A stretch of 9,273 nt of DNA from Actinomyces sp. (GTDB taxonomy: Bacteria; Actinomycetota; Actinomycetes; Actinomycetales; Actinomycetaceae), in the NCBI GenBank assembly GCA_012837655.1, contig DUQT01000267.1:1-9273 (forward strand), read 5' to 3'. The notes beneath the pieces are model-generated. The model worked only from the letters and a program-made list of their open reading frames with translations. It was not told the origin of the DNA and searched no databases. Shown in pieces: positions 1 through 7,391 of the stretch (the first letter of the stretch is position 1; each line of letters starts with the position of its first letter). Position numbers and translations under genes: made by a program.

Positions 1-3000
1 AACGCCGTTCACCTTGACCAAACCATCACTTTGACGGGTGACTACCCGCAGCCGGGTTCGCGCGTGGAAACCAAGGGGTACTGTGAGTCCCTGGAAGAAT
101 CCAGCGCCGGCCGCGTCGTCACGGTGCGCGTGTCACTGTTTGACCAGGGCCGCGAGTTCGCAAAGCTAACCGAGCGTTTCGCCATCCGAGGCCGCGTCAC
201 CACGACGACCCCGCCCCAGCCCGCACCGGCGTTTGCCGATGTTGAAGTGATTGACACGCCGCGCTCCGTCCTCCGAAATGTAAAGGTACAGGCGCCGCAC
301 GACATGACCGCGTTTGCGAACGTGTCGGGTGACTACAACCCGATTCACACGTCGTACGCGGCTGCGCGCCTGTCCGGTTTGAAGGCGCCGCTGGTTCACG
401 GAATGTGGCTGTCCGCGGTCGCGCAGCACACGATTTCGGCGACCAACATTAACGGCGTGAACGCGCCAGAACAGCTGGGACGAATCCGCGGATCCAAGGT
501 TCCGCCCATGGTGATAACCGCGTGGTCCTACCAGATGTACGGAATGGTCGACCTAAACGACGAAGTTGAAATCACGGTTGAACGCGTGGGTCGCGTCGCC
601 GGTGGTGACATCGTCGTGGAGGCCACGTGCCGCATCGCAGGCAACGTCGTGTCCACGGGTCGCGCCCTGATTGCCGCGCCCAAGACCGCCTACGTTTACC
701 CCGGCCAAGGCATCCAGCGCGCCAAGATGGGCATGGAAAACATGACCTCTGTGACGCGTGAAATCTGGGCGCGCGCCGATAAGCACACGCGAGACGCCCT
801 GGGCTTCTCGATTGAAGCGATCGTCGCGGAAAACCCAACCGAACTACGCATTGGCGATGAGGTCCTCCGCCACCCTGAGGGCGTCCTCAACCTCACGCAG
901 TTCACCCAGGTCGCCCTCGCCACGCTTGCATACGCGCAAACCGCGCAACTGAAGGCCGACGACGCGTTCGTCGACGGGTCCTACTACGCGGGCCACTCGC
1001 TGGGCGAATACAACGCGCTCGCGGCAACGGCGAACATTTTCCCGCTGGAACAGGTCCTCGAGATCGTTTACCAGCGCGGCTCCGCCATGCACCACCTGGT
1101 CGAACGCGACGCCAACGGCCGATCGAACTACCAGATGGGAGCCCTGCGCCCCAACCAGTTCGGCGTCGGACACGAAGACGTTCGTTCATACATTGACGAG
1201 GTCGCAGCCGCGTCGGGCGAATTCCTGGAGATCGTCAACTACAACCTGGCTGGCTCCCAGTACGCGGTGGCCGGCACGATCGCTGGTATTGAGGCGCTCG
1301 CGGCTGATTCCGCTGCGCGCGCTGAAGCCGCGGGTGGCAAGCGTCCGTTCATGCTGATTCCAGGCATTGACGTGCCGTTCCACTCCTCGGTTCTGCGCCC
1401 CGGCGTCCCAGCATTCCGCCAGAAATTGCTCGAGCTCCTCCCACAAGACCTGGATTGGGGCGTCCTCGTAAATCGATACGTACCCAACCTGGTTGCGCGC
1501 CCGTTCGAAATGACGCGCGAGTTTGCGCAGTCCATCTTGGACGTCGTTCCTTCCGAGGCCGTGCGGGCCCTGGTTGACGATTGGGATGCCGCCATGGCTG
1601 ACCAGACCGCGACGGCGCGAACTCTGCTGGTTGAGCTCCTTGCCTGGCAGTTCGCATCGCCCGTTCGTTGGATTGAGACGCAGGATCTACTGTTTGCCGG
1701 CGCGCCCGAAGGTGTTGGTATTGAGCGCCTACTCGAAGTCGGCCTGGCTTCATCGCCGACGCTGGCTAACCTCGCGTCGCGCACGCTCAGCCTGCCGCAC
1801 CTGTCGGGTCGCGACGTGGAAGTCCTGAACTCTGAACGTGACGCCGCGCGCGTCCTTTCCGAAGACGTCGCCACCCCTCCCGTTTCATCAACAGACGAGG
1901 GCGAGGCTGCGAGCGGATCCGGTGACGCCGCCGCGGCTGGATCGGGTGCAGGATCTGCTGGCACGGCCGGTGCCGCTGGTTCGGGTGCAGGATCTGGTTC
2001 TGGCACGGCCGGCGCAGGCGGTGCGGAATCTGGTGCCGGTTCGGCAGAATCTGCAAACTCCGGATCTACCGCTTCGAATGGTGCGGGCTCAAATGCGGCC
2101 CCCGCGGCCCCGGCACCCAGTGCCCCGGTCGCTCCGGCTGGTGGCGTTTCGGGTGCGGACGCTCCCGACGTTCCGGTCAAGGCATCCGACGCGGTCCGCA
2201 TTTTGCTAGCGTTCGCCAACAAGATGACGACCGATCAAGTCGACGGTGGCGACACCGTTGAAACGCTGACCAACGGCGTGTCCTCAAAGCGCAATCAGCT
2301 ACTAATGGACATTGCCGCGGAACTCAGCGTTTCCACAATCGAAGGCGCGGGCGAAGCAAGCGTCGACCAACTGCTGCAAACCGTCGATGGAGCCGCCGGA
2401 AACTACAAGGCATTTGGCCCCGTCCTCAGTGCCGCGATCACTTCGCGTGAACGCGCCCTATTCGGTGGCGCGGGAATGAAGCCGGGGGATGTGGACACTC
2501 GGGTCAGCTCAACTTGGGGTCTTGGCCCCGGCTGGGTCGCGCGTGTCCACGCCGCCCTCCTGCTTGGAACCCGCGAAGGCGAATCCGTACGCGGCGGCAC
2601 GTTGGCAACTTTGCCAACCGCGGTGACTTCGCGTGCGGACGCAGAAGCCCTGATTGACGCGGCTGTAACGCAGGTCGGTGAAGAGGTCGGAGTTGCGGTA
2701 GCGCTCTCCTCGGGTGGTGCTGCCGGTTCTGGCGAAATGGTTGATTCCGCGGCTCTTAGTGAGCTGAAGGAGGAAATCTTCGGCGAAAACGGCGTGCTTG
2801 CAAGCCAGGCTCGCGAGATGCTGAACCGCCTGGGCCTAGTCGAAAACGAAGGCAGTGCACCAGCAGATGACTCCGAGCTCCTAGCCGCACTGGATGCCGA
2901 ACTCGGCACGGGGTGGGCCGACTCAGTGAAGCCCGCGTTCGACCCGCGCAAGGCAGTCCTGCTGGACGACCGGTGGGCAAGTGCTCGCGAAGACCTCGCC

Positions 3001-6000
3001 CGCGCATTCGCCGGCGAAGAACTTTCCCGCGACCGCGTGCTCGGTGGGGGACAGGACCTGGCCGACCTTGCGAACTGGTACGCAAACCACAGTGATCGAG
3101 CTGATTACTTTAAGGACCTGGCCAGCGCCGCCCTCGAAAATGCACCCGATGCGTTTGGTGACGACGTTGCCCTGGTGACGGGCGCCGCGCCCGGTTCGAT
3201 CGCGACTTCGGTGGCTGCGAAGCTGTTGCAGCAGGGCGCTACCGTCATTCAGACGGCGTCGCGAATTAGCGATGCGCGCCTGGCGTTTGCGAAGAAGCTG
3301 TACCGCGAAAACGCGGCGCACGGGGCCAAACTCTGGCTGGTTCCGGCGAACCTCGCAAGCTTCCGCGACGTTGACGCGCTGATCGACTGGATCGCAACCG
3401 AGCAAACCGAAACGGTTGGCGCGACCACCACGGTCACCAAGCCCGCGCTGCTACCGACCCTGTTCTTCCCGTTCGCGGCGCCGCCGGTTCACGGCATGAT
3501 GGGTTCCAACCCGCATGACGCGATCGCGCAGGAACGCCTGCTGGTGTGGTCAGTTGAGCGCGCGATTAACCAGCTGTCACAGGTTGGTTCTTCCACCGCG
3601 ATTGACCACCGCGTGCACGTAGTCCTGCCGGGCTCCCCGAACCGGGGAACGTTTGGCGGCGACGGCGCTTACGGCGAATCCAAGGCCGCGTTCGACGCGA
3701 TTGTCAACAAGTGGCATTCCGAACGCGGTTGGACGGACCGCATCACGCTCGCCCACCCGCGCATCGGCTGGGTGCAGGGCACGAACCTGATGGGTGGAAA
3801 CGACGTCCTCGTTCCCGCCGCGCAGGCCGCCGGCATACATGTTTTCACGCCGGAAGAAATCACGGACGCCCTGTTCGACCTCGTTTCAAAGCAGGCCCGA
3901 ACACGCGCAATCGAAGCACCTCTCGACGCTGACCTAACCGGCGGATTGTCGGACATCGACCTTCCCGCGCTGGCCGCCCAGGCGCGTTCCAGTGCCGTGA
4001 TTGACGAGGGCGTGGCTGCGCAAACGCACCGAATCCAGGCGCTGCCGAACCTGCACACTCCGCAGCTGGCTGAGCGTTTGGACTGGACGCCCGGTTCGGC
4101 AAGGCTCGATGAGCAGGTCGTGATCGTGGGCCTCGGTGAGGTCGGCACGTGGGGTTCGCGCCGCACGCGAAATGACGCCGAGGTCGGTGAAGATCTTGAA
4201 CTCACCGCGGCTGGCGTCATGGAAATGGCGTGGATGATGGGCCTTATCGAATGGAAGGAATCCCCGGATATCGGCTGGTACGACTCCGAGGGCAACCCGA
4301 TCGACGAAGCCGACATTTACGACCGTTATGCAAACGAAGTGCTGGCCCGCTCGGGCGTGCGTGAGCTGAACGATGACTCGACGATCGTCGGTCAGGGTTC
4401 AGACGACGCCGCCACGATGTACCTGCCGCAGGATCAGCAGTTTACGGTCGAATCCGAAGAGGACGCGCAAGCCTACGTTGACGCCGACCCAACCCACACC
4501 CACGTGTGGTTCGACGGCGAGTGGCACGTCCTCAAGAAGGCGGGCGCCGCTATCCGCGTGCCTCGCCGCGCGGCTCTGTCCCGCTTCGTTGGCGGTCAGG
4601 TTCCACAGGACTTCGACCCCGCCAAGTGGGGCATTCCAGCTACCATGATCGAGGCTGTCGATCGCATCGCGATCTGGAACCTCGTCACCGCGGTGGATGC
4701 CTTCATTTCCGCGGGATTCTCCCCGGCCGAACTGCTGCGCGCCGTCCACCCCGCCGAGGTTTCCTCCACCCAGGGAACCGGCATCGGCGGCATGGAGTCT
4801 CTGCGAAAGGTCTTCCTTTCCCGCTTCCTCGGGGAGGAACGCCAGCAGGACATCCTCCAAGAAGCACTCCCGAACGTCGTCGCCGCCCACACCATGCAGG
4901 CTTACGTCGGTGGTTACGGGCAGATGATTCACCCCGTTGGCGCGTGCGCGACCGCCGCGGTTTCCGTGGAAGAGGGCGTGGATAAGATCCGTCTGGGTAA
5001 GTCCACCCTCGTGGTTGCCGGCGGTATTGACGACATCGGCGTGGAGTCTCTAGCAGGCTTCGGCGACATGAACGCCACCGCTGACACGCAGGCGATGCTC
5101 GATAAGGGCATCTCGCCGCGCCACATTTCGCGGGCTGGTGACCGTCGTCGCTCTGGCTTCCTTGAAGCCGAAGGCGGCGGAACGGTACTGCTTGCCCGCG
5201 GTGACGTGGCCGCTGACCTCGGTCTGCCGGTTTACGGCGTGGTCGCGTTCGCGCAGTCATTCGCCGATGGCGCTCATACCTCCATTCCAGCCCCCGGCCT
5301 GGGCGCGCTAGCGGCAGGTCGAGGTCGGGATAGCTCCGCCCTCGCGCGCGGACTACGAAACGTCGGTGCCAGTGCGGATGACGTGGCGGTCGTTTCAAAA
5401 CACGACACGTCCACGAACGCGAATGATCCGAATGAGGCCGAGCTGCATTCTCGATTGACTCGCGCGCTTGGTCGCACGATTGGGAACCCGCTGTACGTGA
5501 TTTCGCAGAAGACCCTGACGGGTCACGCGAAGGGTGGCGCCGCGCTGTTCCAGATCGCGGGGCTGTGCGAGGTCTTCGCTAACCAGGTGATTCCGGGCAA
5601 CCGTTCACTGGACTGCCTGGATCCGGTAATGAAGCCGCACACGCCACTGGTTTGGCTGCGGAAGCCGCTGCGATTGACCCAGCCGGCTCGCGCTGCGGTG
5701 CTGACGTCGCTTGGGTTTGGTCACGTGGCCGCGCTGATCGCGCTGGTGCACCCGTCCGCGTTTGAGGCAACTCTGGCAGCCGAACGCGGAGAGGACGCCG
5801 CCGCGACCTGGCGGGAACGCGCCAACCAGCGACTGGCTGATGGAGCGCGCCGCCTGCGCGACGCGATGACCGGCGGTAAGCCCCTGTTCCAACCCATTGA
5901 GGGGCGCCGCCTGCCGGCAGATTCCGACGTTGCGCACGAAGTTGAGGCCGAGATGCTACTCGACACCGATGCGCGCCTGGGATCCGACGGCAAGTTCAGC

Positions 6001-6108
6001 GCCGCGAACGTTGGCGACGCTGGCAACCCCACTGCGTCCGCGGGCACCGCAGGTTCAGGCGGCGCGGCAGGTTCAGCCGGCACCCGCAATGCGGGGCAGG
6101 ACGCCTAG
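1..6108 (+). CDS. fas: Type I fatty acid synthase, C-terminal two thirds (DH-MPT-ACP-KR-KS); 5' end outside window
   Basis: Multifunctional cytosolic enzyme that builds acyl-CoA from acetyl- and malonyl-CoA with NADPH. The frame is open from base 1, so the TTG at 31 is not the start; AT and ER domains should lie upstream. Residues are numbered from the first codon in the window (2035 seen; whole proteins of this family are about 3000). DH, hot-dog/MaoC-like, about 1-220: GDYNPIH with D111 and H116, then HGMW at 133-136. MPT, about 228-615: GHSLGEY with nucleophile S333 and H461 in PFHSS. Low-complexity linker, about 637-720. ACP, about 723-860: GVSSKRNQ, S761 being the likely phosphopantetheine site. 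KR, to about 1330: VTGAAPGS near 1061, catalytic Y1224 and K1228 in YGESK. KS, about 1371-1920: C1649 in GACATA, H1801 in KHDTST, H1842 and K1844 in GHAKG. All these catalytic residues are intact. A Gly/Ala-rich tail follows from about 2001. acpS follows two bases later. Confidence 0.97.
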   Translation, partial: NAVHLDQTITLTGDYPQPGSRVETKGYCESLEESSAGRVVTVRVSLFDQGREFAKLTERFAIRGRVTTTTPPQPAPAFADVEVIDTPRSVLRNVKVQAPHDMTAFANVSGDYNPIHTSYAAARLSGLKAPLVHGMWLSAVAQHTISATNINGVNAPEQLGRIRGSKVPPMVITAWSYQMYGMVDLNDEVEITVERVGRVAGGDIVVEATCRIAGNVVSTGRALIAAPKTAYVYPGQGIQRAKMGMENMTSVTREIWARADKHTRDALGFSIEAIVAENPTELRIGDEVLRHPEGVLNLTQFTQVALATLAYAQTAQLKADDAFVDGSYYAGHSLGEYNALAATANIFPLEQVLEIVYQRGSAMHHLVERDANGRSNYQMGALRPNQFGVGHEDVRSYIDEVAAASGEFLEIVNYNLAGSQYAVAGTIAGIEALAADSAARAEAAGGKRPFMLIPGIDVPFHSSVLRPGVPAFRQKLLELLPQDLDWGVLVNRYVPNLVARPFEMTREFAQSILDVVPSEAVRALVDDWDAAMADQTATARTLLVELLAWQFASPVRWIETQDLLFAGAPEGVGIERLLEVGLASSPTLANLASRTLSLPHLSGRDVEVLNSERDAARVLSEDVATPPVSSTDEGEAASGSGDAAAAGSGAGSAGTAGAAGSGAGSGSGTAGAGGAESGAGSAESANSGSTASNGAGSNAAPAAPAPSAPVAPAGGVSGADAPDVPVKASDAVRILLAFANKMTTDQVDGGDTVETLTNGVSSKRNQLLMDIAAELSVSTIEGAGEASVDQLLQTVDGAAGNYKAFGPVLSAAITSRERALFGGAGMKPGDVDTRVSSTWGLGPGWVARVHAALLLGTREGESVRGGTLATLPTAVTSRADAEALIDAAVTQVGEEVGVAVALSSGGAAGSGEMVDSAALSELKEEIFGENGVLASQAREMLNRLGLVENEGSAPADDSELLAALDAELGTGWADSVKPAFDPRKAVLLDDRWASAREDLARAFAGEELSRDRVLGGGQDLADLANWYANHSDRADYFKDLASAALENAPDAFGDDVALVTGAAPGSIATSVAAKLLQQGATVIQTASRISDARLAFAKKLYRENAAHGAKLWLVPANLASFRDVDALIDWIATEQTETVGATTTVTKPALLPTLFFPFAAPPVHGMMGSNPHDAIAQERLLVWSVERAINQLSQVGSSTAIDHRVHVVLPGSPNRGTFGGDGAYGESKAAFDAIVNKWHSERGWTDRITLAHPRIGWVQGTNLMGGNDVLVPAAQAAGIHVFTPEEITDALFDLVSKQARTRAIEAPLDADLTGGLSDIDLPALAAQARSSAVIDEGVAAQTHRIQALPNLHTPQLAERLDWTPGSARLDEQVVIVGLGEVGTWGSRRTRNDAEVGEDLELTAAGVMEMAWMMGLIEWKESPDIGWYDSEGNPIDEADIYDRYANEVLARSGVRELNDDSTIVGQGSDDAATMYLPQDQQFTVESEEDAQAYVDADPTHTHVWFDGEWHVLKKAGAAIRVPRRAALSRFVGGQVPQDFDPAKWGIPATMIEAVDRIAIWNLVTAVDAFISAGFSPAELLRAVHPAEVSSTQGTGIGGMESLRKVFLSRFLGEERQQDILQEALPNVVAAHTMQAYVGGYGQMIHPVGACATAAVSVEEGVDKIRLGKSTLVVAGGIDDIGVESLAGFGDMNATADTQAMLDKGISPRHISRAGDRRRSGFLEAEGGGTVLLARGDVAADLGLPVYGVVAFAQSFADGAHTSIPAPGLGALAAGRGRDSSALARGLRNVGASADDVAVVSKHDTSTNANDPNEAELHSRLTRALGRTIGNPLYVISQKTLTGHAKGGAALFQIAGLCEVFANQVIPGNRSLDCLDPVMKPHTPLVWLRKPLRLTQPARAAVLTSLGFGHVAALIALVHPSAFEATLAAERGEDAAATWRERANQRLADGARRLRDAMTGGKPLFQPIEGRRLPADSDVAHEVEAEMLLDTDARLGSDGKFSAANVGDAGNPTASAGTAGSGGAAGSAGTRNAGQDA
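1909..2160 (+). repeat. Low-complexity Gly/Ala/Ser then Ala/Pro linker of FAS, with slipped direct repeats
   Basis: Coding region for the tether between the MPT and ACP domains, about residues 637-720. It is first Gly/Ala/Ser-rich, then Ala/Pro-rich (around 699-714). At DNA level the 16-mer TCGGGTGCAGGATCTG occurs at 1942-1957 and again at 1981-1996 (39 bases apart), and CTGGCACGGCCGG occurs at 1958-1970 and 2000-2012 (42 bases apart). The two copies therefore differ by one codon, as expected for in-frame slippage or duplication. Ala/Pro-rich flexible linkers let the ACP shuttle between active sites in fungal FAS; the same role here is inferred. Confidence 0.85.
6001..6105 (+). repeat. Gly/Ala-rich C-terminal tail of FAS with short direct repeat
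   Basis: The last 35 or so residues (2001-2035) after the KS domain are Gly/Ala/Ser/Thr-rich and look disordered. The 10-mer GCAGGTTCAG is present at 6049-6058 and 6067-6076, 18 bases (six codons) apart, giving neighbouring AGSGGA and AGSAGT peptides. The composition resembles the MPT-ACP linker of the same protein. No function is evident. Confidence 0.8.
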
Positions 6109-6110
6109 CC

Positions 6111-6530
6111 GTGATCCTTGGAGTCGGCACGGACCTGGTGCACATTCCCGGTTTCGGTGAGCAGCTCGCGCAGGAGGGCTCAACCTTCAGTGCAGTGTTC
6201 ACCGACCGGGAGCGCCGCGACGCCGCCGGCCCCACCCCGCAAGCCACCACCGCGTCACTGGCCGCGCGGTGGGCGGCAAAAGAATCGTTCATCAAGGCGT
6301 GGTCCCAGGCCCTGTGGGGGACCGCTCCACCTATCGAACCGGACCGCGTCAAGTGGTCCGAAATCGAAATCGTCCGCGATCGCTGGCACCGCCCTCGTAT
6401 TCGATTGATTGGCGAGGTCGCAGCTGCGGTTGCGCAAACCTGCCCGCAGGCACGCTGGCATGTGAGCCTCTCTCATGACGGCGACTACGCCCAGGCGACT
6501 GTCGTCCTCGAAGAAGCTGTCGGGAACTGA
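6111..6530 (+). CDS. acpS: Holo-[acyl-carrier-protein] synthase (4'-phosphopantetheinyl transferase)
   Basis: Moves the 4'-phosphopantetheine arm of CoA onto the conserved serine of acyl carrier protein, which must happen before FAS can work; cytosolic and Mg-dependent. The 139-residue length fits single-domain AcpS. It opens with MILGVGTDLVHI, the family's N-terminal strand with metal-binding D8, and carries ARWAAKESFIKAW with metal ligand E58 and K57 (the WxxKE-type motif). The C-terminal SLSHDGDYAQATVVLE, with H122, is also typical. The GTG start is chosen because family homology begins at that residue; it lies two bases after the fas stop with only a poor Shine-Dalgarno (GGGGCAGG inside the fas end), so translation is probably coupled to fas. 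The likely target is the ACP domain of the neighbouring FAS, around S761. Confidence 0.95.
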   Translation: MILGVGTDLVHIPGFGEQLAQEGSTFSAVFTDRERRDAAGPTPQATTASLAARWAAKESFIKAWSQALWGTAPPIEPDRVKWSEIEIVRDRWHRPRIRLIGEVAAAVAQTCPQARWHVSLSHDGDYAQATVVLEEAVGN

Positions 6531-6531
6531 C

Positions 6532-6558
6532 AAGCGCGGCTTGAAGACGCGCTTTCTT
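6532..6558 (+). terminator. Weak hairpin after acpS, possible terminator of the fas-acpS unit
   Basis: Immediately after the acpS stop, AAGCGCG (6532-6538) pairs perfectly with CGCGCTT (6548-6554) around a 9-base loop, followed by only TCTT. The position is right for an intrinsic terminator, but the stem is short and the T-run poor. It may act weakly or not at all. Confidence 0.35.
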
Positions 6559-6618
6559 AACTGGTCCCAACATCTGTTCCAGGAGTATCGAGAAGAGCGT
6601 CAGCCGATCCATCCGCGA

Positions 6619-6653
6619 GCGCACCTGCGAGAGCCGTTCATCGGCGGGTGCGC
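6619..6653 (+). promoter_or_regulatory. 10-bp hairpin in the acpS-bioY intergenic region
   Basis: GCGCACCTGC (6619-6628) can pair with GCGGGTGCGC (6644-6653) with one T-G wobble and a 15-base loop. It lies about 90 bases before bioY. No T-run follows. An overlapping alternative hairpin, CGGCG (6642-6646) with CGCCG (6651-6655), would compete for the 3' arm. It matches no biotin-related operator or riboswitch that I know. The rest of 6559-6731 shows no gene and no convincing promoter. Confidence 0.35.
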
Positions 6654-6731
6654 CGGCAAGCTCAACTGCGAGGACAGTAGAGAATGCGCAGGAAAACTCT
6701 TTCGTAGCAAGGCACGAATGCTGAATTTTTG

Positions 6732-6737
6732 AAAGGA
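6732..6737 (+). promoter_or_regulatory. Ribosome binding site of bioY
   Basis: AAAGGA lies four bases before the ATG at 6742, within an A-rich stretch. It supports that ATG as the bioY start, ahead of a hydrophilic N-terminus of about 20 residues. Confidence 0.7.
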
Positions 6738-6741
6738 AAAT

Positions 6742-7353
6742 ATGACTACCGTAGCTGTTCGCCCGGTCCTAGCTGACCGGATTGTTAGAAGGTCATCAAC
6801 CGCGACAAATATCGCCCTCGTGGGAGCGGGAGCGCTCGTCGTTGGTTTGCTCGCGCAGGTCTCGATTCCGCTGTGGCCGGTGCCGATCACGGGTCAGACC
6901 CTGGGTGTGATGCTGGTGGGCGCAACGCTCGGAGCACGTCGCGGTGCCTTGTCCATGTTGACCTACATGGTTCTGGGCCTCGTCGGAGTACCCTGGTTCT
7001 CCAACTTCACTGGCGGTCTAGCGGCCGTGATGAAGCCTTCGTTTGGCTACATTATTGGCTTCATTCCTGCGGCTTTCGTGATTGGTTACCTGTCTGAAAA
7101 GCAGTGGGATCGCCGCCCAATGCTCGCGATTGCCGCGTTTGGAATCGCTTCGCTGATTCCGTTCCTTACGGGCGTTCCCTACATGTGGGGTGTCCTTGCA
7201 CTAGCAGGCAACAACATCGGCCTCGGTGGTGCCATTGCTGCTGGATTTACGCCGTTCATTATCGGAGGAATCGTCAAGTGGCTGCTCGGCGCATTCACAC
7301 TTCCGCTGGCGTGGAAGGGCGTCAACTACCTCGATAGCACCGCCACCAAATAG
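6742..7353 (+). CDS. bioY: BioY, biotin-specific membrane (S) component of an ECF transporter
   Basis: Inner-membrane biotin-binding protein of 203 residues, the usual BioY length. The family core is plain: PVPITGQTLGVMLVGATLGA at 46-65, then the Gly/Pro-rich region up to NFTGG at 88-92 and PSFGYIIGF near 99-107. About six membrane segments are expected; hydrophobic stretches lie near 24-44, 52-64, 69-85, 101-118, 127-146 and 166-190. No bioM/bioN or other ECF ATPase and T-subunit gene is next to it. It must therefore share a T/ATPase module encoded elsewhere or act alone, as some BioY proteins are reported to do. It lies behind fas-acpS, separated by 211 bases that could hold its own promoter. 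The link is metabolic: biotin is the cofactor of the acyl-CoA carboxylases that make malonyl-CoA for FAS. The downstream ABC protein is on the other strand and is of ABC-F type, so it is not its energizing ATPase. Confidence 0.94.
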   Translation: MTTVAVRPVLADRIVRRSSTATNIALVGAGALVVGLLAQVSIPLWPVPITGQTLGVMLVGATLGARRGALSMLTYMVLGLVGVPWFSNFTGGLAAVMKPSFGYIIGFIPAAFVIGYLSEKQWDRRPMLAIAAFGIASLIPFLTGVPYMWGVLALAGNNIGLGGAIAAGFTPFIIGGIVKWLLGAFTLPLAWKGVNYLDSTATK

Positions 7354-7365
7354 GCGCCGCACGGC

Positions 7366-7391
7366 CTCTCTTAAATAGCTCTCTCAAATAG
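7366..7391. repeat. 13-bp tandem duplication between bioY and the ABC-F gene
   Basis: CTCTCTTAAATAG (7366-7378) is followed directly by CTCTCTCAAATAG (7379-7391), 12 of 13 bases identical. The second copy holds the TGA stop of the minus-strand ABC-F gene (7384-7386). The first copy supplies a TAA at the matching position (7371-7373), so the stop is effectively doubled in frame -1 relative to the repeat. The convergent gap is only 30 bases. Confidence 0.8.

Noticed and set aside
31..33. TTG as the start of the FAS gene
   Set aside because: The frame is open upstream to base 1, and the coded residues continue the DH domain; the gene begins outside the window.
1239..2222. Long minus-strand open frame (327 codons) opposite fas
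   Set aside because: It lies wholly within the intact fas frame; high GC makes long antisense frames common, and its product is Arg/Ser/Pro/Ala-rich without any domain.
3669..4316. Minus-strand open frame (215 codons) opposite the KR/KS part of fas
   Set aside because: Shadow of a coding strand with all FAS catalytic motifs intact; no recognisable protein features.
4703..5398. Minus-strand open frame (231 codons) opposite the KS domain
   Set aside because: Arg/Pro-rich shadow frame covering the conserved KS active-site region.
6475..6732. Plus-strand frame overlapping the end of acpS and the bioY leader
   Set aside because: Begins inside acpS without a ribosome-binding site and has no protein-like pattern; most of it lies over hairpin-rich leader sequence.
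7354..7372. GCCG-CA-CGGC followed by CTCTCTT as a bioY terminator
   Set aside because: A 4-bp stem with a 2-base loop is too small to form a stable hairpin, and the T-run is interrupted.
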